A stretch of 64,000 nucleotides of DNA. It comes from Choricystis sp. odSpoLacu1. Lineage: Eukaryota; Chlorophyta; Trebouxiophyceae. The notes under the pieces are model-generated. The model was not told the origin of the DNA, made no database searches, and was given only the letters and a program-made list of their open reading frames with translations. The stretch lies in assembly GCA_958009055.1 (NCBI GenBank), contig OY253663.1, positions 310,001 to 374,000 of the forward strand. Reading direction: 5' to 3'. Position numbers and translations under genes: made by a program. Within the stretch, counting starts at the first letter, position 1. Every line of letters starts with the position of its first letter. Of the stretch, positions 44,601 to 55,031 are shown piece after piece.

Positions 44601-45036
44601 GTAGGCGCGGCACTGGTCGAGCTGGGCCAGGACCTGTACGGGAGGAAAGTGAGGGTGTCGGCGAACCCGATTTGGGCGGGGGGGGGGGGGGGGGGGGGAC
44701 GATGCGCTGTGCGCTCCCCCGCCCCCGTGGTTTTTTGGTCAAGGTGTTCGCGCCCGCCCGCGGTGGCACACGAGTGGTGTGAAGACCAAACCCGGGTGCT
44801 TCGGCGTGGTGGTGCGTCTGGGCGGCCCAGAGGCCTCCCCACCCCCCGACCGACGTCAAAACACAGGCCGCCGTCAAAAAAACGCTGCCTGCCCCCCCTT
44901 TCCCTCACAGCCACCACCACTGCCCACTCACCCGCGCCTGGTCGGCGCCCGGCTTGCCGCCCTCGGTCAGCAGGTACAGAATCTGGTGCACACCGTCGGG
45001 GACGGGGGCCCAGGACGCGCCGTTGGACGACGCCAT
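41699..45036 (-). CDS. TNPO1: Transportin-1 (karyopherin beta-2) nuclear import receptor
   Basis: Transportin imports PY-NLS cargo such as hnRNP proteins. The exons are 45036-44932, 44633-44445 and 44354-41699. With one base removed near 43585-43590 the protein is 982 residues (human 898). The HEAT-repeat order matches: VHQILYLLTEGGKPGADQAR, AYPDFNAYLAHIF, AGLLLKNNLRA, SDSKPIRSTAG. An acidic H8 loop (DDDDGDDDDGRG) is followed by AWTLRKACAASLDVLATTFG, ILALGAVADGCAHALAPHL, LVRSISCWALSRY, NPRVQEAACSSLATLVEAMG and ENAAITLGRLAWV. The long acidic loop and the conserved SISCWALSR block distinguish it from importin-beta and importin-5. Intron 1 contains a G21 homopolymer. Confidence 0.95.
44678..44698. 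repeat. G21 homopolymer in TNPO1 intron 1
   Basis: This is a run of 21 G on the plus strand, so poly-C in the pre-mRNA. Length calls across such a run are error-prone. Confidence 0.9.
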
Positions 45037-45265
45037 GGGATTGGTTTGTGCTCCCGGTCCCCCCCTCCCGCCCACACAGTGATGGTAGGGGGGGATTAAT
45101 GGGGGGCGGGGGTGCGCGCCGCCCGGCCGGGAAAGGGGGGAGGCGGACGAAAACGAAAACAGAGTGTGTTTGGCCGACACTCTCACAACTCAATCCTCTG
45201 ATTTGCGCAGAGGAAAACCCCGGCGGCGTGTGTGGGTCCCGCCTCCTCTTACCACACACACAGCC
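45037..45265. promoter_or_regulatory. 229-base divergent promoter, TNPO1 / coiled-coil gene
   Basis: This is the spacer between two divergent starts. It contains G/C-rich blocks and no obvious TATA box. Function is inferred from orientation. Confidence 0.4.
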
Positions 45266-45802
45266 ATGCGTGCCCTCACCAAAGTCGCGGGCCTCACCGC
45301 CGGCGCCGGCTCCCTCGCCTGGACGGACGCGTTTGGCGTGGACTTGCTTTCCGCACGCTCCGACGCGTCGGCCGCGTCCGTCGCCCTGACCGACGCCAAG
45401 GCGAGGTTCGCGTCGCTGGAGGTGGCGGCCGCGACGGCCATCTCGGCGGCGGACGCGCTGTCGCGGTCTGCGGCTGAAGCGGCGGCCGCCGCCGACGCGG
45501 CGGCCGCTGCGGCGGCGGACGCACGCGCGCGCGCAGAGGCTCTCGACGTCGACGCCGCAGCTCGGCGAGACGAAGCCTCTTCGGCGGCGGACGCCGCCCT
45601 GGCGGAGCGGGAGAAGGCGGCCGCCCTGGCGGCCGACGCGCGCGCGACTGCAGCGGGAGCCGCGGCGGCGGAAGAGCTGGCTGCCGCCGCCCGCTCCCGC
45701 CTCGCCGCCGCCCGCGAGCGGGCGGGCCCCCGTAACTGGCCGCTGGTCGGGGGGTTGCTGGGGGAGAGGCCGCCACCGACGCCGCCGCGGCGGGGCGTGT
45801 GA
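45266..45802 (+). CDS. Small alanine-rich coiled-coil protein
   Basis: This single exon of 178 residues starts with MRALTKVAGLTAGAGSLAWT, a weakly hydrophobic, positively charged N-terminus that could be a targeting sequence. Residues 45-150 are a continuous Ala/Asp/Glu helix (AAADAAAAAAADARARAEAL, and DAALAEREKAAALAADARAT). The C-terminus GPRNWPLVGGLLGERPPP returns to ordinary composition and ends in prolines and RRGV. I recognise no family. It has the composition of the other three Ala-rich helical proteins in this window, but I see no sequence-specific homology between them. Confidence 0.55.
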   Translation: MRALTKVAGLTAGAGSLAWTDAFGVDLLSARSDASAASVALTDAKARFASLEVAAATAISAADALSRSAAEAAAAADAAAAAAADARARAEALDVDAAARRDEASSAADAALAEREKAAALAADARATAAGAAAAEELAAAARSRLAAARERAGPRNWPLVGGLLGERPPPTPPRRGV

Positions 45803-46007
45803 GGGAGAGAGAAAGGGTGAAGTTTTTGTTTCTTTTTTTGTTAGCCGCGGTTTTTTTTCTTCTGACACATTGAAAAAAAAGAGTCCTTGGTGCTTTTTCG
45901 TAATTCTGTCTCGACACAAGACACAGACGTTTGGAGAGAGGGGGTGGGGAGGGGAGGGGGGATGCTCACAAACCACACGCCCCCCCTTTTCCTTTCCTCT
46001 CCTTTCT

Positions 46008-47519
46008 TCAGCGCTGCCGCTTGGGCAGGTAGTGCTCCGCATACATGTCCATCGACTCCTTGATGCACTGCTTGGCGGCGTCCGCCCCCAGGAACTCGTC
46101 GACCTGCACCTCCTTGTGTTCGTTTTTTTTGTAGTCCTCGAAAAAACGACGAATCTCGTTCAGCCGGTGCACGGGCAGCTCCGAGATGTCGTTGAAGCCG
46201 CGGTACTCGGGGTCGTCGGCGTGGACGGCGATGATCTTGTCGTCGCGCTCGCCCTGGGAAGTGTGGTGTGGGGGGTGGGGTGGGGTGAGACAAAGAAGAA
46301 GCCAAAAAAAAAAAGTCGGCTTTGTCCCGCCCTCTTCTCCTTCACTCTCTCACCTGGTCCAGCATCTGCATGACGCCGATGGGCTTGGCCCGCAGGAAGG
46401 ACATGGGCACGACGGGCTCCTGGTGGTGGGTGTGGAGGGGGTGGGGACAAGGGGGGTGAGCAGCAGCCATGAAAAAAACGCCCCTCTCGCCTGCGCGCGC
46501 GCGCCCCCCCCCCCCCCCCCCCCCCACACACATACACACACCACCCTCACCTGCATCAGCACCAGCACGTCCAGCGGGTCATTGTCCTCGCACAGCGTCT
46601 GCGGGATGAAGCCTGAGTTGAAGAGAGTGGGAGCGAAAGAGAGAGAGAGAGTGAGTGAGCGCGCGTGTCTTTTTGGTGTGTACCCCGCTGGTGGCCCCTC
46701 CGTCTCCTTCTCTCTCTCTCTCTCTCTCTCACCGTAGTTGGACGGGTAGATGACGGACGAGTACAGAATGCGGTCGACGTACAGGAGGCCGGTCGTCTGG
46801 GGAGGGAGAGGGGTGAGGGAGAGGGGGGTGGTCGAAGAGGGGACGGGAGGGAGCGCCGAGAGCGCACGCGGGCTCGATTCGCCGCGCTCCTCCGGTTCGC
46901 GTGGCGGCGTCGCGCCGATTGCCTGCGCCACGCCGCCAGCGCCTCTGCGCGAGCTTGTGTCACACAGGGGGGGCAGCCAGGTCGAGGTGCGCGTTCGGAC
47001 GCAGCAAGGCACGGGCGCCGACGGCCCGTGGACAAAAAAGGGGACCCCCCGATTGCGGGTCCACACGTTCTCTCGGCTTTTTCCCACCCCTGCCCCCGCC
47101 CCATCCCCACAATTGGCCGCATCGCTCACCTTGTCCAGCTCGTACTTGACCTGTGGGAGGAGGGAAAGGGGAAGAGAGGGTGGTGAGGAAACCGACGCAG
47201 CCGAAACGCGGGTGACGCGTTTTTTTTGTTGCGTTGCGTTCCCTCTTTGCCGGCGGCACCAAAACACCATGCACCACGCCTCCTCCCTCCCTTTCCTCCC
47301 TCACCTTGGACCCCCGAGGAATCTCAATGACGGCTGGTGTGGGGAGGGTGGGAGGAAAAGAGGGCCAAGGGTGAGCACGGGTCATCAAAACACGGAGAAA
47401 AGAGGATCGATCGTTTTTCTGTCTTTCCATCCTCCCTCACCCGTGAACCCGTCCGGCGCGTTGCCGTCGGCCGACGTGGGCAGGTCGTGCCACGGGTGGG
47501 ACGCGTGGGTGGGGGGCAT
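46008..47519 (-). CDS. PPA1: Soluble inorganic pyrophosphatase (family I, plant-type)
   Basis: This enzyme hydrolyses pyrophosphate to phosphate, driving biosynthesis. It has seven exons: 47519-47441, 47333-47305, 47150-47130, 46796-46733, 46612-46551, 46419-46354 and 46253-46008, giving 188 residues. Key blocks are [46 protein letters not shown], the metal-binding [36 protein letters not shown], and [20 protein letters not shown]. The length and sequence resemble cytosolic plant soluble PPases more than the longer fungal/animal type or plastid PPA6. No transit peptide is seen. Exon 3 encodes only seven residues. Intron 5 contains a C22 run. Confidence 0.95.
46504..46525. repeat. C22 homopolymer in pyrophosphatase intron 5
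   Basis: This is a run of 22 C on the plus strand within the intron between exons 5 and 6, followed by (CA)n. Confidence 0.9.
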
Positions 47520-47660
47520 GGCTTGGTGTTGGTGGTTTGCGGGGGTGGACGAAACTGAAAACGAACGAGGTGTGGAGAGAAAAAAATCGACACAACAAAA
47601 AAAGGCGGGCCCGTCTCTCTCTCGCCGCTCCTCGCGCCTGCTCCCGCCTCCCGCACAACC
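47520..47660. promoter_or_regulatory. 141-base divergent promoter, pyrophosphatase / TMEM258
   Basis: This spacer separates two divergent housekeeping genes. It is A-rich near 47578-47605 and CT-rich just before the TMEM258 ATG. Function is inferred from orientation. Confidence 0.45.
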
Positions 47661-48009
47661 ATGGTGCGTGGATGTGTCTCTGTGATCGACAGATCGCCCC
47701 GCCGACCCCGCTGCCCCACCAACCGCCAGCGAAAACGCACCGTATTCCCCCCCATTGTTTCTGATCCCCCCTTTCCCAATCTCACAGCCCGCCCTCCACC
47801 CCCCCGTCCCCGAGGCCGCCTTCCCCGCCCTGGCCGTCCTCCTTACATCCGCCGGCCTGACTTCTGGCGCCGCGCTGTACGTCTATGAAAGCACGCGCCC
47901 CCGTGCCGCGCGCATGCTCGCGACAGAAGCCACCCTGGCGGCCGCCACGTCCGTCGCGCTGGGGGTGGGCCTGTTCTTCTTGATGCTGTGGAGCGGGCTG
48001 TATGTGTAG
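47661..48009 (+). CDS. TMEM258: Oligosaccharyltransferase subunit TMEM258/OST5
   Basis: This small two-helix subunit of the ER oligosaccharyltransferase is needed for N-glycosylation. The exons are 47661-47663 (only the ATG) and 47788-48009, giving 74 residues. The human protein has 79. After PALHPPVPEAAFPALAVLLT come helix 1 (LTSAGLTSGAALYVYE), a cytosolic loop (STRPRAARMLATEAT) and helix 2 (TSVALGVGLFFLMLWSGLYV). The last block matches the conserved family ending LFLLLWVGIYV. The longer reading through the intron (starting MVRGCVSV) has an unrelated N-terminus and is out of frame with exon 2, so splicing directly after ATG is favoured. Confidence 0.9.
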
Positions 48010-48462
48010 GGAGGGGAGAAGAGGATCGTTTTTTTTGCTTCATTTTTTTTGCTGCTGCTGTGAGAACGAGAGAGAGAAACGAATAGAACGCGCCCGGAGA
48101 GTGTTTCTCATTAGTGGAGGCCCATAGGGGGATTTGGAATTCAAGAGTGCTACAGGTGGTGTCGGGGGGGGGGGGGATTCTTCTTCTCTCTCTCTGGGGG
48201 GCACTCTCTCTCTCACGCTCCTCTCTCGCGAAAAAAAAATGGTGGGAAAATCCGCGCAAGAAAAATGGGAATCAAATCTGCAATTGCTCTGGGGTAGTGT
48301 GGCGGAAGACGTGGGGGAAGTGGGGACAGTGTGTGGGGGGGGGGGAGGGGAGGGCGGGAGGATGACTCGACGCGCCGCCTCCCCAAAAAAGGAAAAAGAA
48401 AAAATCAAAAACGTCACCGGGAGACGGCGCAGAAAAAACAAAATGGCACCAAAACCCACAGC
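48010..48462. other. Convergent 3' intergenic region
   Basis: These 453 bases lie between the converging TMEM258 and thioredoxin-like genes. G12 and A9 homopolymers are present near 48165-48240 and a G11 run near 48336-48346. There is no credible ORF. Confidence 0.55.
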
Positions 48463-49501
48463 TCATGCGTCGCCTGCTGCTGCTTCATCCAGGGCCGCCT
48501 TCAAATTGTTTTCGTTCACACCCGTCGTCGTTTTGGCGACCACGCCCCCCCTGTACACAAAAAAGGTGGGCGTCACCCGCACCTTCATGGCCATCATCAT
48601 GGCGCGCGATTCAGGGGATTCATCGCCCGTGATGACGAGGAAGACGGCGTCCGGGGTGGAGGCGGCGAGGCGCGAAAATTTTCGGGCGAACATTTTGCAG
48701 GGGCGGCAGGAGGCGGCCTTGCACTGGAGGACGACCAGGCGTTCCGGGTAGGCGGAGAGGATGGCGTCCAGTTCTTCGGGGCCGTGGATCTGGTGGAAGT
48801 GGGGTGTGTGTGGGAGAGTTGTGAGTGTTTTGCTTCTCGGCCAAAGCGTCGGTCGAGCGACGACGAAAAGGTTCGTCGTCGCTCGCGGCGAGTCGTTCGC
48901 GGCGGCGCCATTCTTTCCAGCTTCCTGCGCCCCCTGCCCGCGCACTCCGGCCCCGGCGAGAGCCAGGGCCGGAACACACACAGTGTCAGAGGGACACAGT
49001 GTGTGCGTGGGGAGCCCCTGTGGCGACAGGGGCGCATGAGCGCCGGCGCGACCGCCAGCGTTTTTCGAGGGCCGCGCGCTCGCTTCCCGCGGCGGCCCTG
49101 CTTTGGGCGGCGCGACACGCCTTCCCGCCGCCCCCGCCCATCCTCCGGTCCCCGTATCCAACGGCGTGTGTGACCACACGCGCGTCGGCGCGGCATGCGG
49201 ACAACGCGCGTTGAGGAAACACACACACCAACGCGCGCACCACGCGCGCGGCGCGCGCCCCTTCCCCAAAAAGAAACGCACCGCAATCACTTCGTTTCCC
49301 TGGTCCAAAGACGCGCTCGCCCCCGAAGATGAAGGCGCCGGCGCCAAATCGGGCGAGTCCGCGACGGCGGCAACAGGGGCCGCGACCCGCGCGCCGCGGC
49401 GGCGGCCGCGCGCAGCGCGCAGGGGGCGCGGGGGCGGCCGGCCGGCCAGCCAGGGGGGCCAACATGTTGGAGGACGACGACTGCCGCGGGCGGGAGAGCA
49501 T
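48463..49501 (-). CDS. Thioredoxin-like protein with CRPC active site and probable plastid transit peptide
   Basis: The exons are 49501-49282 and 48789-48463. From the ATG at 49501 the N-terminus (MLSRPRQSSSSNMLAP) is Ser/Arg-rich without acids, like a chloroplast transit peptide. The frame must shift within the G6 run at 49453-49458 to continue into VAAPVAAVADSPDLAPAPSS and NEVIAIHGPEELDAILSAYP. The thioredoxin fold has VVLQCKAASCRPCKMFARKF, where CRPC replaces the usual WCGPC, then VFLVITGDESPE and the cis-Pro strand VRVTPTFFVYRGG. The corrected length is about 181 residues. It resembles plastid atypical thioredoxins such as the WCRKC/ACHT-type proteins. I infer thiol redox signalling. Intron 1 is 492 nt. 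Confidence 0.78.
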
Positions 49502-50606
49502 AGCGCGTGGACAAAACAGACGGTGAGAGAGAGGGACCGCGCGGCCAAAGCGAGATTTGTGGTTCGTGTATCGTTTTTGGTTTTTGTTTCCTCGTTTTTT
49601 AGGGGGACGTGTGTGTGGAGCGCGCGGACGTAGTGTCACAAATGAAGTAAATCAAATCAGGTGGTCAGGGGTGAAAAAAAGGGGGAGGGTCACACGCGGG
49701 CTGGGGGGGGGAAAGGGGGGTGGACACCGGGTAGTGTGGGGGTGCGGGCGGCCAGGGGGGGGGTCCCCCCCTCCCGAGGGGTGGAGGGGTGGTCTCATGA
49801 AGACAAAAAAAACGATCTCCAGCGCTTTCGCGGCCGGAGCGTCAGTCAAAAACCGTGCGGCCCGCCCCCCCCGCTAGAAGGGTGGTGGACGGGGCGCGCG
49901 CCACCCGCCTCGTTTCGTGTCAAAAAGAGTGTCTCCCTCCCCCACACTCCGCCGCAAACAATTTTTTTTTCCGGGTCCCGCGTGCGGGCGGCCCCCAGCA
50001 CAAAAGAAGGAAAAAAGATGGGCGGCTTTAGAAGTTGGGCGGTTGAGGGGGCAAAAAAAGAAAGAAAGAATCAAAAAAGCGTCCGCGGCTCGGTTTTGTG
50101 TCCAAAAAGCACGCGTCTCATCGCTCGACTCGCTCAGTGTTCGGCACACAGCAGACGGGGTGGTCCAGGGTTCACCCGTCTGAAAAAAGGGGGGGGGCAA
50201 AGGCACAGGGGCGTGAAAAAACACGCCCAAAAAAAGTGCGAGGGAGTGTGTGTTCAAAAAAGAATGGGGTGAAGGGGAAGGGGGGGGAGTGCAGCAACAG
50301 GGGGGCGGCCGTTAGCAAGCACACAAGTCAAGAAAAAAAAAGTGGGGAAGCAAGTCTGGGTTGGCGGCGCGCAAAAGGGGACGGGGGCGGCGGTGGAAAG
50401 GAAAAACGCTCCCGTCGAAAAAAAACGGCGCCAAACCCACGAAAAATGAAACGGGTTGTTTTCCCGATCCGGCACCGCCATGCCAAAGCACAAGAATGGG
50501 TGCGTTGGGGTGACGGGGTGGGGGGGCACAACGATCAAACAAGAAAACAACGGGGGCCAACTTCGAAACAAGCTGCCAACCCCCACTCTTTTCTCTCAAC
50601 CCTTTC
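49502..50606. other. Purine-skewed non-coding stretch of 1.1 kb
   Basis: This is the longest gene-free interval in the window. From about 49660 to 50455 the plus strand is dominated by G and A, with many runs of five or more (G8-G9 near 49705 and 50190, A7-A9 near 49805, 50055, 50225, 50330, 50420). Open frames in several phases have no coding composition or known motif. I see no tRNA, rRNA or transposon ends. It may be an uncharacterised regulatory or replication element, or simple-sequence drift. Confidence 0.6.
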
Positions 50607-52758
50607 TCACGCCACCATCACGTCCGCCCCGCCCGCCGCCCGCCGCCTCACCGCCCGCCTCAGCTTCCAGTAGCGCAGGAACAGGGGGCGCAGGGCGTCG
50701 CGCTCCGCGCGGCCGAGGGCGGAGCGGCCCGTGCCGCGCGCGTGGGCGGCGGCGGCAGCGGCCAGGCCTGCCTTCAACGCCGCCTTCTCCCGCAGCACAG
50801 CCTCCAGAGGCATGGAGGCGACGGGGGCCGACGTGTAGCCCAGGGAGGGGGGCGGGGCCAGGGTGGCCAGGGCGGTGGCAGCGGTGGCAGCCGCCGCCGC
50901 GGCGCGCGGGGACGCCGCGCCCGACGCGCCGCCGCCACAGTCCATGGGGTCGCCCCCACCGCAGCAGTCGCCCAGCAGCAGGTCGGGGGAGGACGGCGGG
51001 GACGCGGGGGCGGACCCGCCGTCGGAGGAGGTGGCGGGGGGACGCAGAGTCGAGGGGGGAGGGGGCCGCCGCCCGACGTGCCGGCAGACGATCCACCCGA
51101 ACACTCGTGCGTGGTGTAGTGCCCGTTCCCGCCCGGCTTGGCCGCGTGTGCCTTGGCAGCGGCCGCCGCCGTGGCGTCGCCCGCCACCAGGGCGGCGGCC
51201 GCGGTGGCGGCGGGATGGGCGCGGGCCGGACGCGCGGCGGCGGCTGTCGCCGCGGCCGACGCACCCTCCTCAAACAGCAGCCCCGACAGCGACCCGCTCA
51301 GCATCGAGTCGATGCAGAAGTCGTCCGCCTGTTCCGCCACCTCCTGCTCTTGCCACGCGGGCGCCGCAAACGGGGACGGGGACGGCGTGGCGGCCAGGGT
51401 GGGCGGAAACGGCGACGGCGACGCGGGGGGGGGCGGCGTGGCCACCACAGCCGCCGCGGCGGCCGCAGCCTCTGCCGCCACCACGCCGGGGCGGGGAGGC
51501 GGCGGCTGCTTGGAGAACACGGTGCGATATTCCACAACCAACGCTTCGACAAAGGAGACGGCGGCGGGGGAGGGGGGGGGGGGGGGCGCCCGGGGTGGTC
51601 GACGCGGGCACGCCCGCCGACGGCGGCGGGCGCAACAGCGCGGGGGCGAAGAGCCTCCCCACATCAGCCGGGGGGCGCTTGGCGGCGCGCTGGTTGAGTT
51701 GGTAGTGGTGCAGGAACTCGAGCAGGGGGAAGAGGACTTGCAGGGCTTCGGTGCCGGCCTAGGGAACAGGGGAGAGAAACAGGGGGGTTGGTGTCGAGCA
51801 AACCAAACAAGCAGACAAAAAAAAAAGACACACACTCTCCCCTCTTCCCCCCATCCTCACCTGTCTCAACAGGCTCTGCAGCGCCCGCACCCGGGTCGGC
51901 CCCCCCTCCAGCGACGAGGCGGCGAGGAGGGGGTGGTAGAGGCGCGCGGGCAGCACGGGCTCCGGCAGGCACGCCAACCACAGGCGCAGGGAGCCAGCCA
52001 CTGCGACAGCATCCCCCGTGAACCGCAGCGGGCTCTGGCCCTGGTCCCACGCGCGGCGCAGGAGCTCGACTTTGCGGACGTCGGGGGGGGAGGAGAGAAG
52101 GTCTGGCACACGGAGACCGCGCGAGGAGAGCCAGCGCAGGGTGTCGCGGAAGGCGGGGGGAGGGCCGCCGCAATCGGCGAAGGCGTCCTGGTGGAGGGTG
52201 GGGTGGGGGTGGGGGGTGGGTGGGTGGGAGTTGGGGGAGGGGGGAGCGTCCGCCCGTGGACGTGAGGCGCCGGGAGCTGCGAGGCTCACGGGCGCCGCTC
52301 TCGGCTCTTCTCGGCTCTTCTGAGTCTCTCTCGCCCACCCCCTGCCGCCAAGCCGCGCAGTCCCCGTTTTCCGGCCTGTCCGCGCCGGTATGAGCCATCT
52401 CTCGTGAGCCGACGTCGGGCACCGGGGCGGGGGGGCGAGGGGTGGGGGACGGCGGGGTGCGGCAGGCCGCCGCCTTCCTGGGCGACATTCAGTCTCGGCC
52501 GCGCGCCCGGGGGGGGGGGGGACGCGCCGGCCGCCCACCGCCCCGCTTCCACAGCATCCCCGCCCGCGAAACGCGAGCTGGTGTCCCAGCGTCGCGCGCG
52601 CGGTCGGGGAGGGCGGAGCAGGGGTGGGCGGGGGGCGGGGGGGCAGGGGAGCGCGCGACGAGCGCTGGCGGGGTGAGCGCCCGGGCGCCGCGTGTGTGCG
52701 CGCTTGCCGCGGCACCGCTCACCTGAAGCCGCCTGCCAAACACGGCCTTGGGCGCCAT
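50607..52758 (-). CDS. RhoGAP-domain protein with FAM13-like C-terminal helix
   Basis: RhoGAP domains stimulate GTP hydrolysis by Rho/Rac GTPases. The exons are 52758-52723, 52187-51861 and 51758-50607, giving about 504 residues. Exon 1 (MAPKAVFGRRLQ) leads into DAFADCGGPPPAFRDTLRWL, SSRGLRVPDLLSSPPDVRKV, LLRRAWDQGQSPLRF, LRLWLACLPEPVLPARLY, and FPLLEFLHHYQLNQRAAKR, FAPALLRP. This follows the RhoGAP order. The usual arginine finger (GIFR) is replaced by GLRVPD, so the Arg is present but in an altered context. The end, ALGRAERDALRPLFLRYWKL, is similar to the FAM13 terminal helix. Two frame breaks occur: an extra base in the G15 run at 51572-51586 and a missing base near 51036-51065. Confidence 0.75.
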
Positions 52759-53335
52759 GGCGGTCAGAGGGTGGGGAGGTGGTGGAAGGGGGGGGGGGGG
52801 GAGCGGGCTGGGCCGCGCGAAAGAGTGAGCGACGCCTCGAGAGTGGGCGCCGCAGATGGCGGGCGAGCGTGCGTTTCTCTCCCACCGCACACGACGGGCG
52901 ACGCGCTATCTCCGGGAAGGCCTGATACGGTCGAGTCAGCCTCCCTCGGGGGGGTGCCACGATTCCATGGTTCACCCCCCCCACCCCCCGCGCGAGATTC
53001 TGGACCGCATCCACACGTGTGTGTGGATGCGGGTGGCTGATTTTTTGAGCTGCACGGGGGGGGGGGCAGCTTGAACACCAACGCACGCGCCCCTCGAACC
53101 AAGGAGACACTCTCTCTCTCACACACACACATACACGCAACCCCCCTGTGCTTGTGTCATGGGCTCTCCTTGACTTGGGTTGCACGGTGGTTGATGAAAA
53201 AGCAGCCACTCGAGGGGGGGAAAAAAGGGTGCGAGGCACAGCAAAAGAGGCAAGCGGCCCCGCTCTCTCTCCCGCCACAGAGAAGAAAAGAAGGAAAAAA
53301 AACAGACCCCACCGAAACACACACACCACACTCAC
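52759..53335. other. Intergenic stretch without recognisable gene
   Basis: These 577 bases lie between the RhoGAP start and the RPL7 stop, both on the minus strand. Several G10-G13 runs occur (near 52789-52800 and 53057-53067), along with (CA)n near 53119-53131. I see no ORF with coding composition. Confidence 0.55.
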
Positions 53336-54708
53336 TCACATCCGCTTCACCAGCGCGTTGATCATGTCCTCCCGGTTGCCCGCCTGGCCGCCCTCGATGT
53401 AGTGGAGACGCTTCTTGGGCAGGCCGCCGCGCGGGGCGGACAGCTTGATCGGCCACAAAAAGTTGGACACCTGTTTGAAGGCGGGGCCGCCAGTGACGAG
53501 CTCGTGAATCACGTCCTCCACGCAGATGATGCCGTGCTCGCCCAGGGCGGTCTCCACGACCGCGTTGTCGGTCAGCGGGATGCGGTCCTTGCCTTTGCCG
53601 ACTTTGCCCGCGCCACGCTTGTAGACGAGCTCGCGCACGGTGGACACCGAGGGGTAGCCCCACGCGATGTAGGGCTCGACCAGGCGCAGCATGTTGACGG
53701 TGGCCTTGTTGATCTGGGGTTGTGGAGGGGTGGTGGGGGTGGGCGTGCGGGTTGGTTTCGCACACATCACAAAAACCCTCCCTCTCTCTTTCCCTCTCTC
53801 ATCCCTTTCCCTCACCCGTCCCTTTCCATACCTTGACAAACACCGCGTTGTGGATCTGGCGCAGGCGCAGCAGCTGCAGCACGTTGCGGGTCTTGGGGTG
53901 CAGGTCGTTGATGCCGCGGATGCGGACGACGAGCACGACGCGCGGCTCGGGGTCGGCGTAGAAGCCGCCAGCCGCCTTGGCCTCGCGGCGCAGGCGGACG
54001 AGGTCAGCCTCCTGTGGAAGAGTGGGTGGGAGTGGGAGGAGGGAGGGAGGCGTGTGAGTGGTCGTGTGAGCGGTCGTGTGCCGGTCGGAGTGAGGCGGCC
54101 CGAGCAGCGCTCTCGCGCTGGCCTCCCTCTCCCCGCGCTTCCCTCTCCCCGTTTCCGTCCCCTCCCGCAGGCGGGTGGCGTGCGGGCGCACACAGCAGCG
54201 CGCACGCTGGGCCCGATTGCGGGGCAGACGCGTCTGCAGAGAGAGCAGCCCTCCCCGACGGCAAACGCGGTGGCAGCGTTTTTTTCTTCGCTCCGGGGCC
54301 GTCAGCCTCTCCTCCGCCCAATCGCGCGCCGCTAACAGCCGCCCAGCGTGCCAGGCCATAGCACTAGCATGCTGGTGTTCCAGGCGGACGCGGGGTGGCG
54401 GGTGGCGCGCAGAGGGGAGGGAGAGGCGGGGGGCCGCGACGCTCGGCGCCTGCCCGATCTCGGCGGCTGCCTTGCGATCGGACGCCTCTCCCGCCTCCCC
54501 AGCCGCCTCTCTCACCTCCTCCTCCTCCTCTCCCGCACACCTGTGCGCGGTACTCCTTGACGTAAGACTCGGCCCGCTTGAACGCGTCCGCGCGCGACGC
54601 GCGGCGCTTGGCGCGCGCGGCCTCCTGCGCGGCGGCGCGGTCGGCAGCCCACTGTTCGTCGCGCTTGCGGCGCTTCAACACGGTCTCAGGGACAGGGGCG
54701 GGAGGCAT
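53336..54708 (-). CDS. RPL7: 60S ribosomal protein L7 (uL30)
   Basis: This is a structural protein of the large cytosolic ribosomal subunit. The exons are 54708-54541, 54011-53832 and 53713-53336, giving 241 residues. The basic N-terminal helix ([35 protein letters not shown]) leads into the uL30 core: [88 protein letters not shown] and [20 protein letters not shown]. The ending [20 protein letters not shown] and [19 protein letters not shown] is canonical. The first intron is 529 nt, which may be a regulatory intron. Confidence 0.97.
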
Positions 54709-55031
54709 TGTATGCGACGGTGATTTGATTTAGCGACGGAGTCTTGGGTCCGGCGGCGGCGGGGAAAGGGTTTTCTCGACGAAGTGTAAGCCTGCGGAGG
54801 CAGCCACGTTTTTTTCTTTTGCTGCACACTCTCTCTCGTCGTTTGTCTCCCCCACGACTCGCGCCTGCGTGCGCCCCCAGTGCTCGTGTGTGGAGCGCGC
54901 GCCGCTTCTCCCTGCGCACGCACGAGGAGAGGAGGGCCCCCCTCGCACCCGCGTGGCCGTCGTTGTTTTTTTTCGGCGCCCCCGATTCGTGTGTTCTTTC
55001 GTGCCCTCGCGCGCCTTCCCCCCAAGAAACC
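54709..55031. promoter_or_regulatory. Divergent intergenic region, RPL7 / PRP19
   Basis: These 323 bases separate two divergent essential genes. T-runs and CT-rich patches occur, and no TATA box is evident. Function is inferred from orientation. Confidence 0.5.

Noticed and set aside
47664..47760. Reading TMEM258 from its ATG through the intron (MVRGCVSV start)
   Set aside because: This frame does not lead in frame to the conserved two-helix sequence, whereas splicing right after ATG gives the exact family length and layout.
50098..50180. Possible tRNA near a GGGTTCACCCG stretch
   Set aside because: The B-box resemblance is partial and no cloverleaf with an acceptor stem and anticodon arm could be formed by eye.
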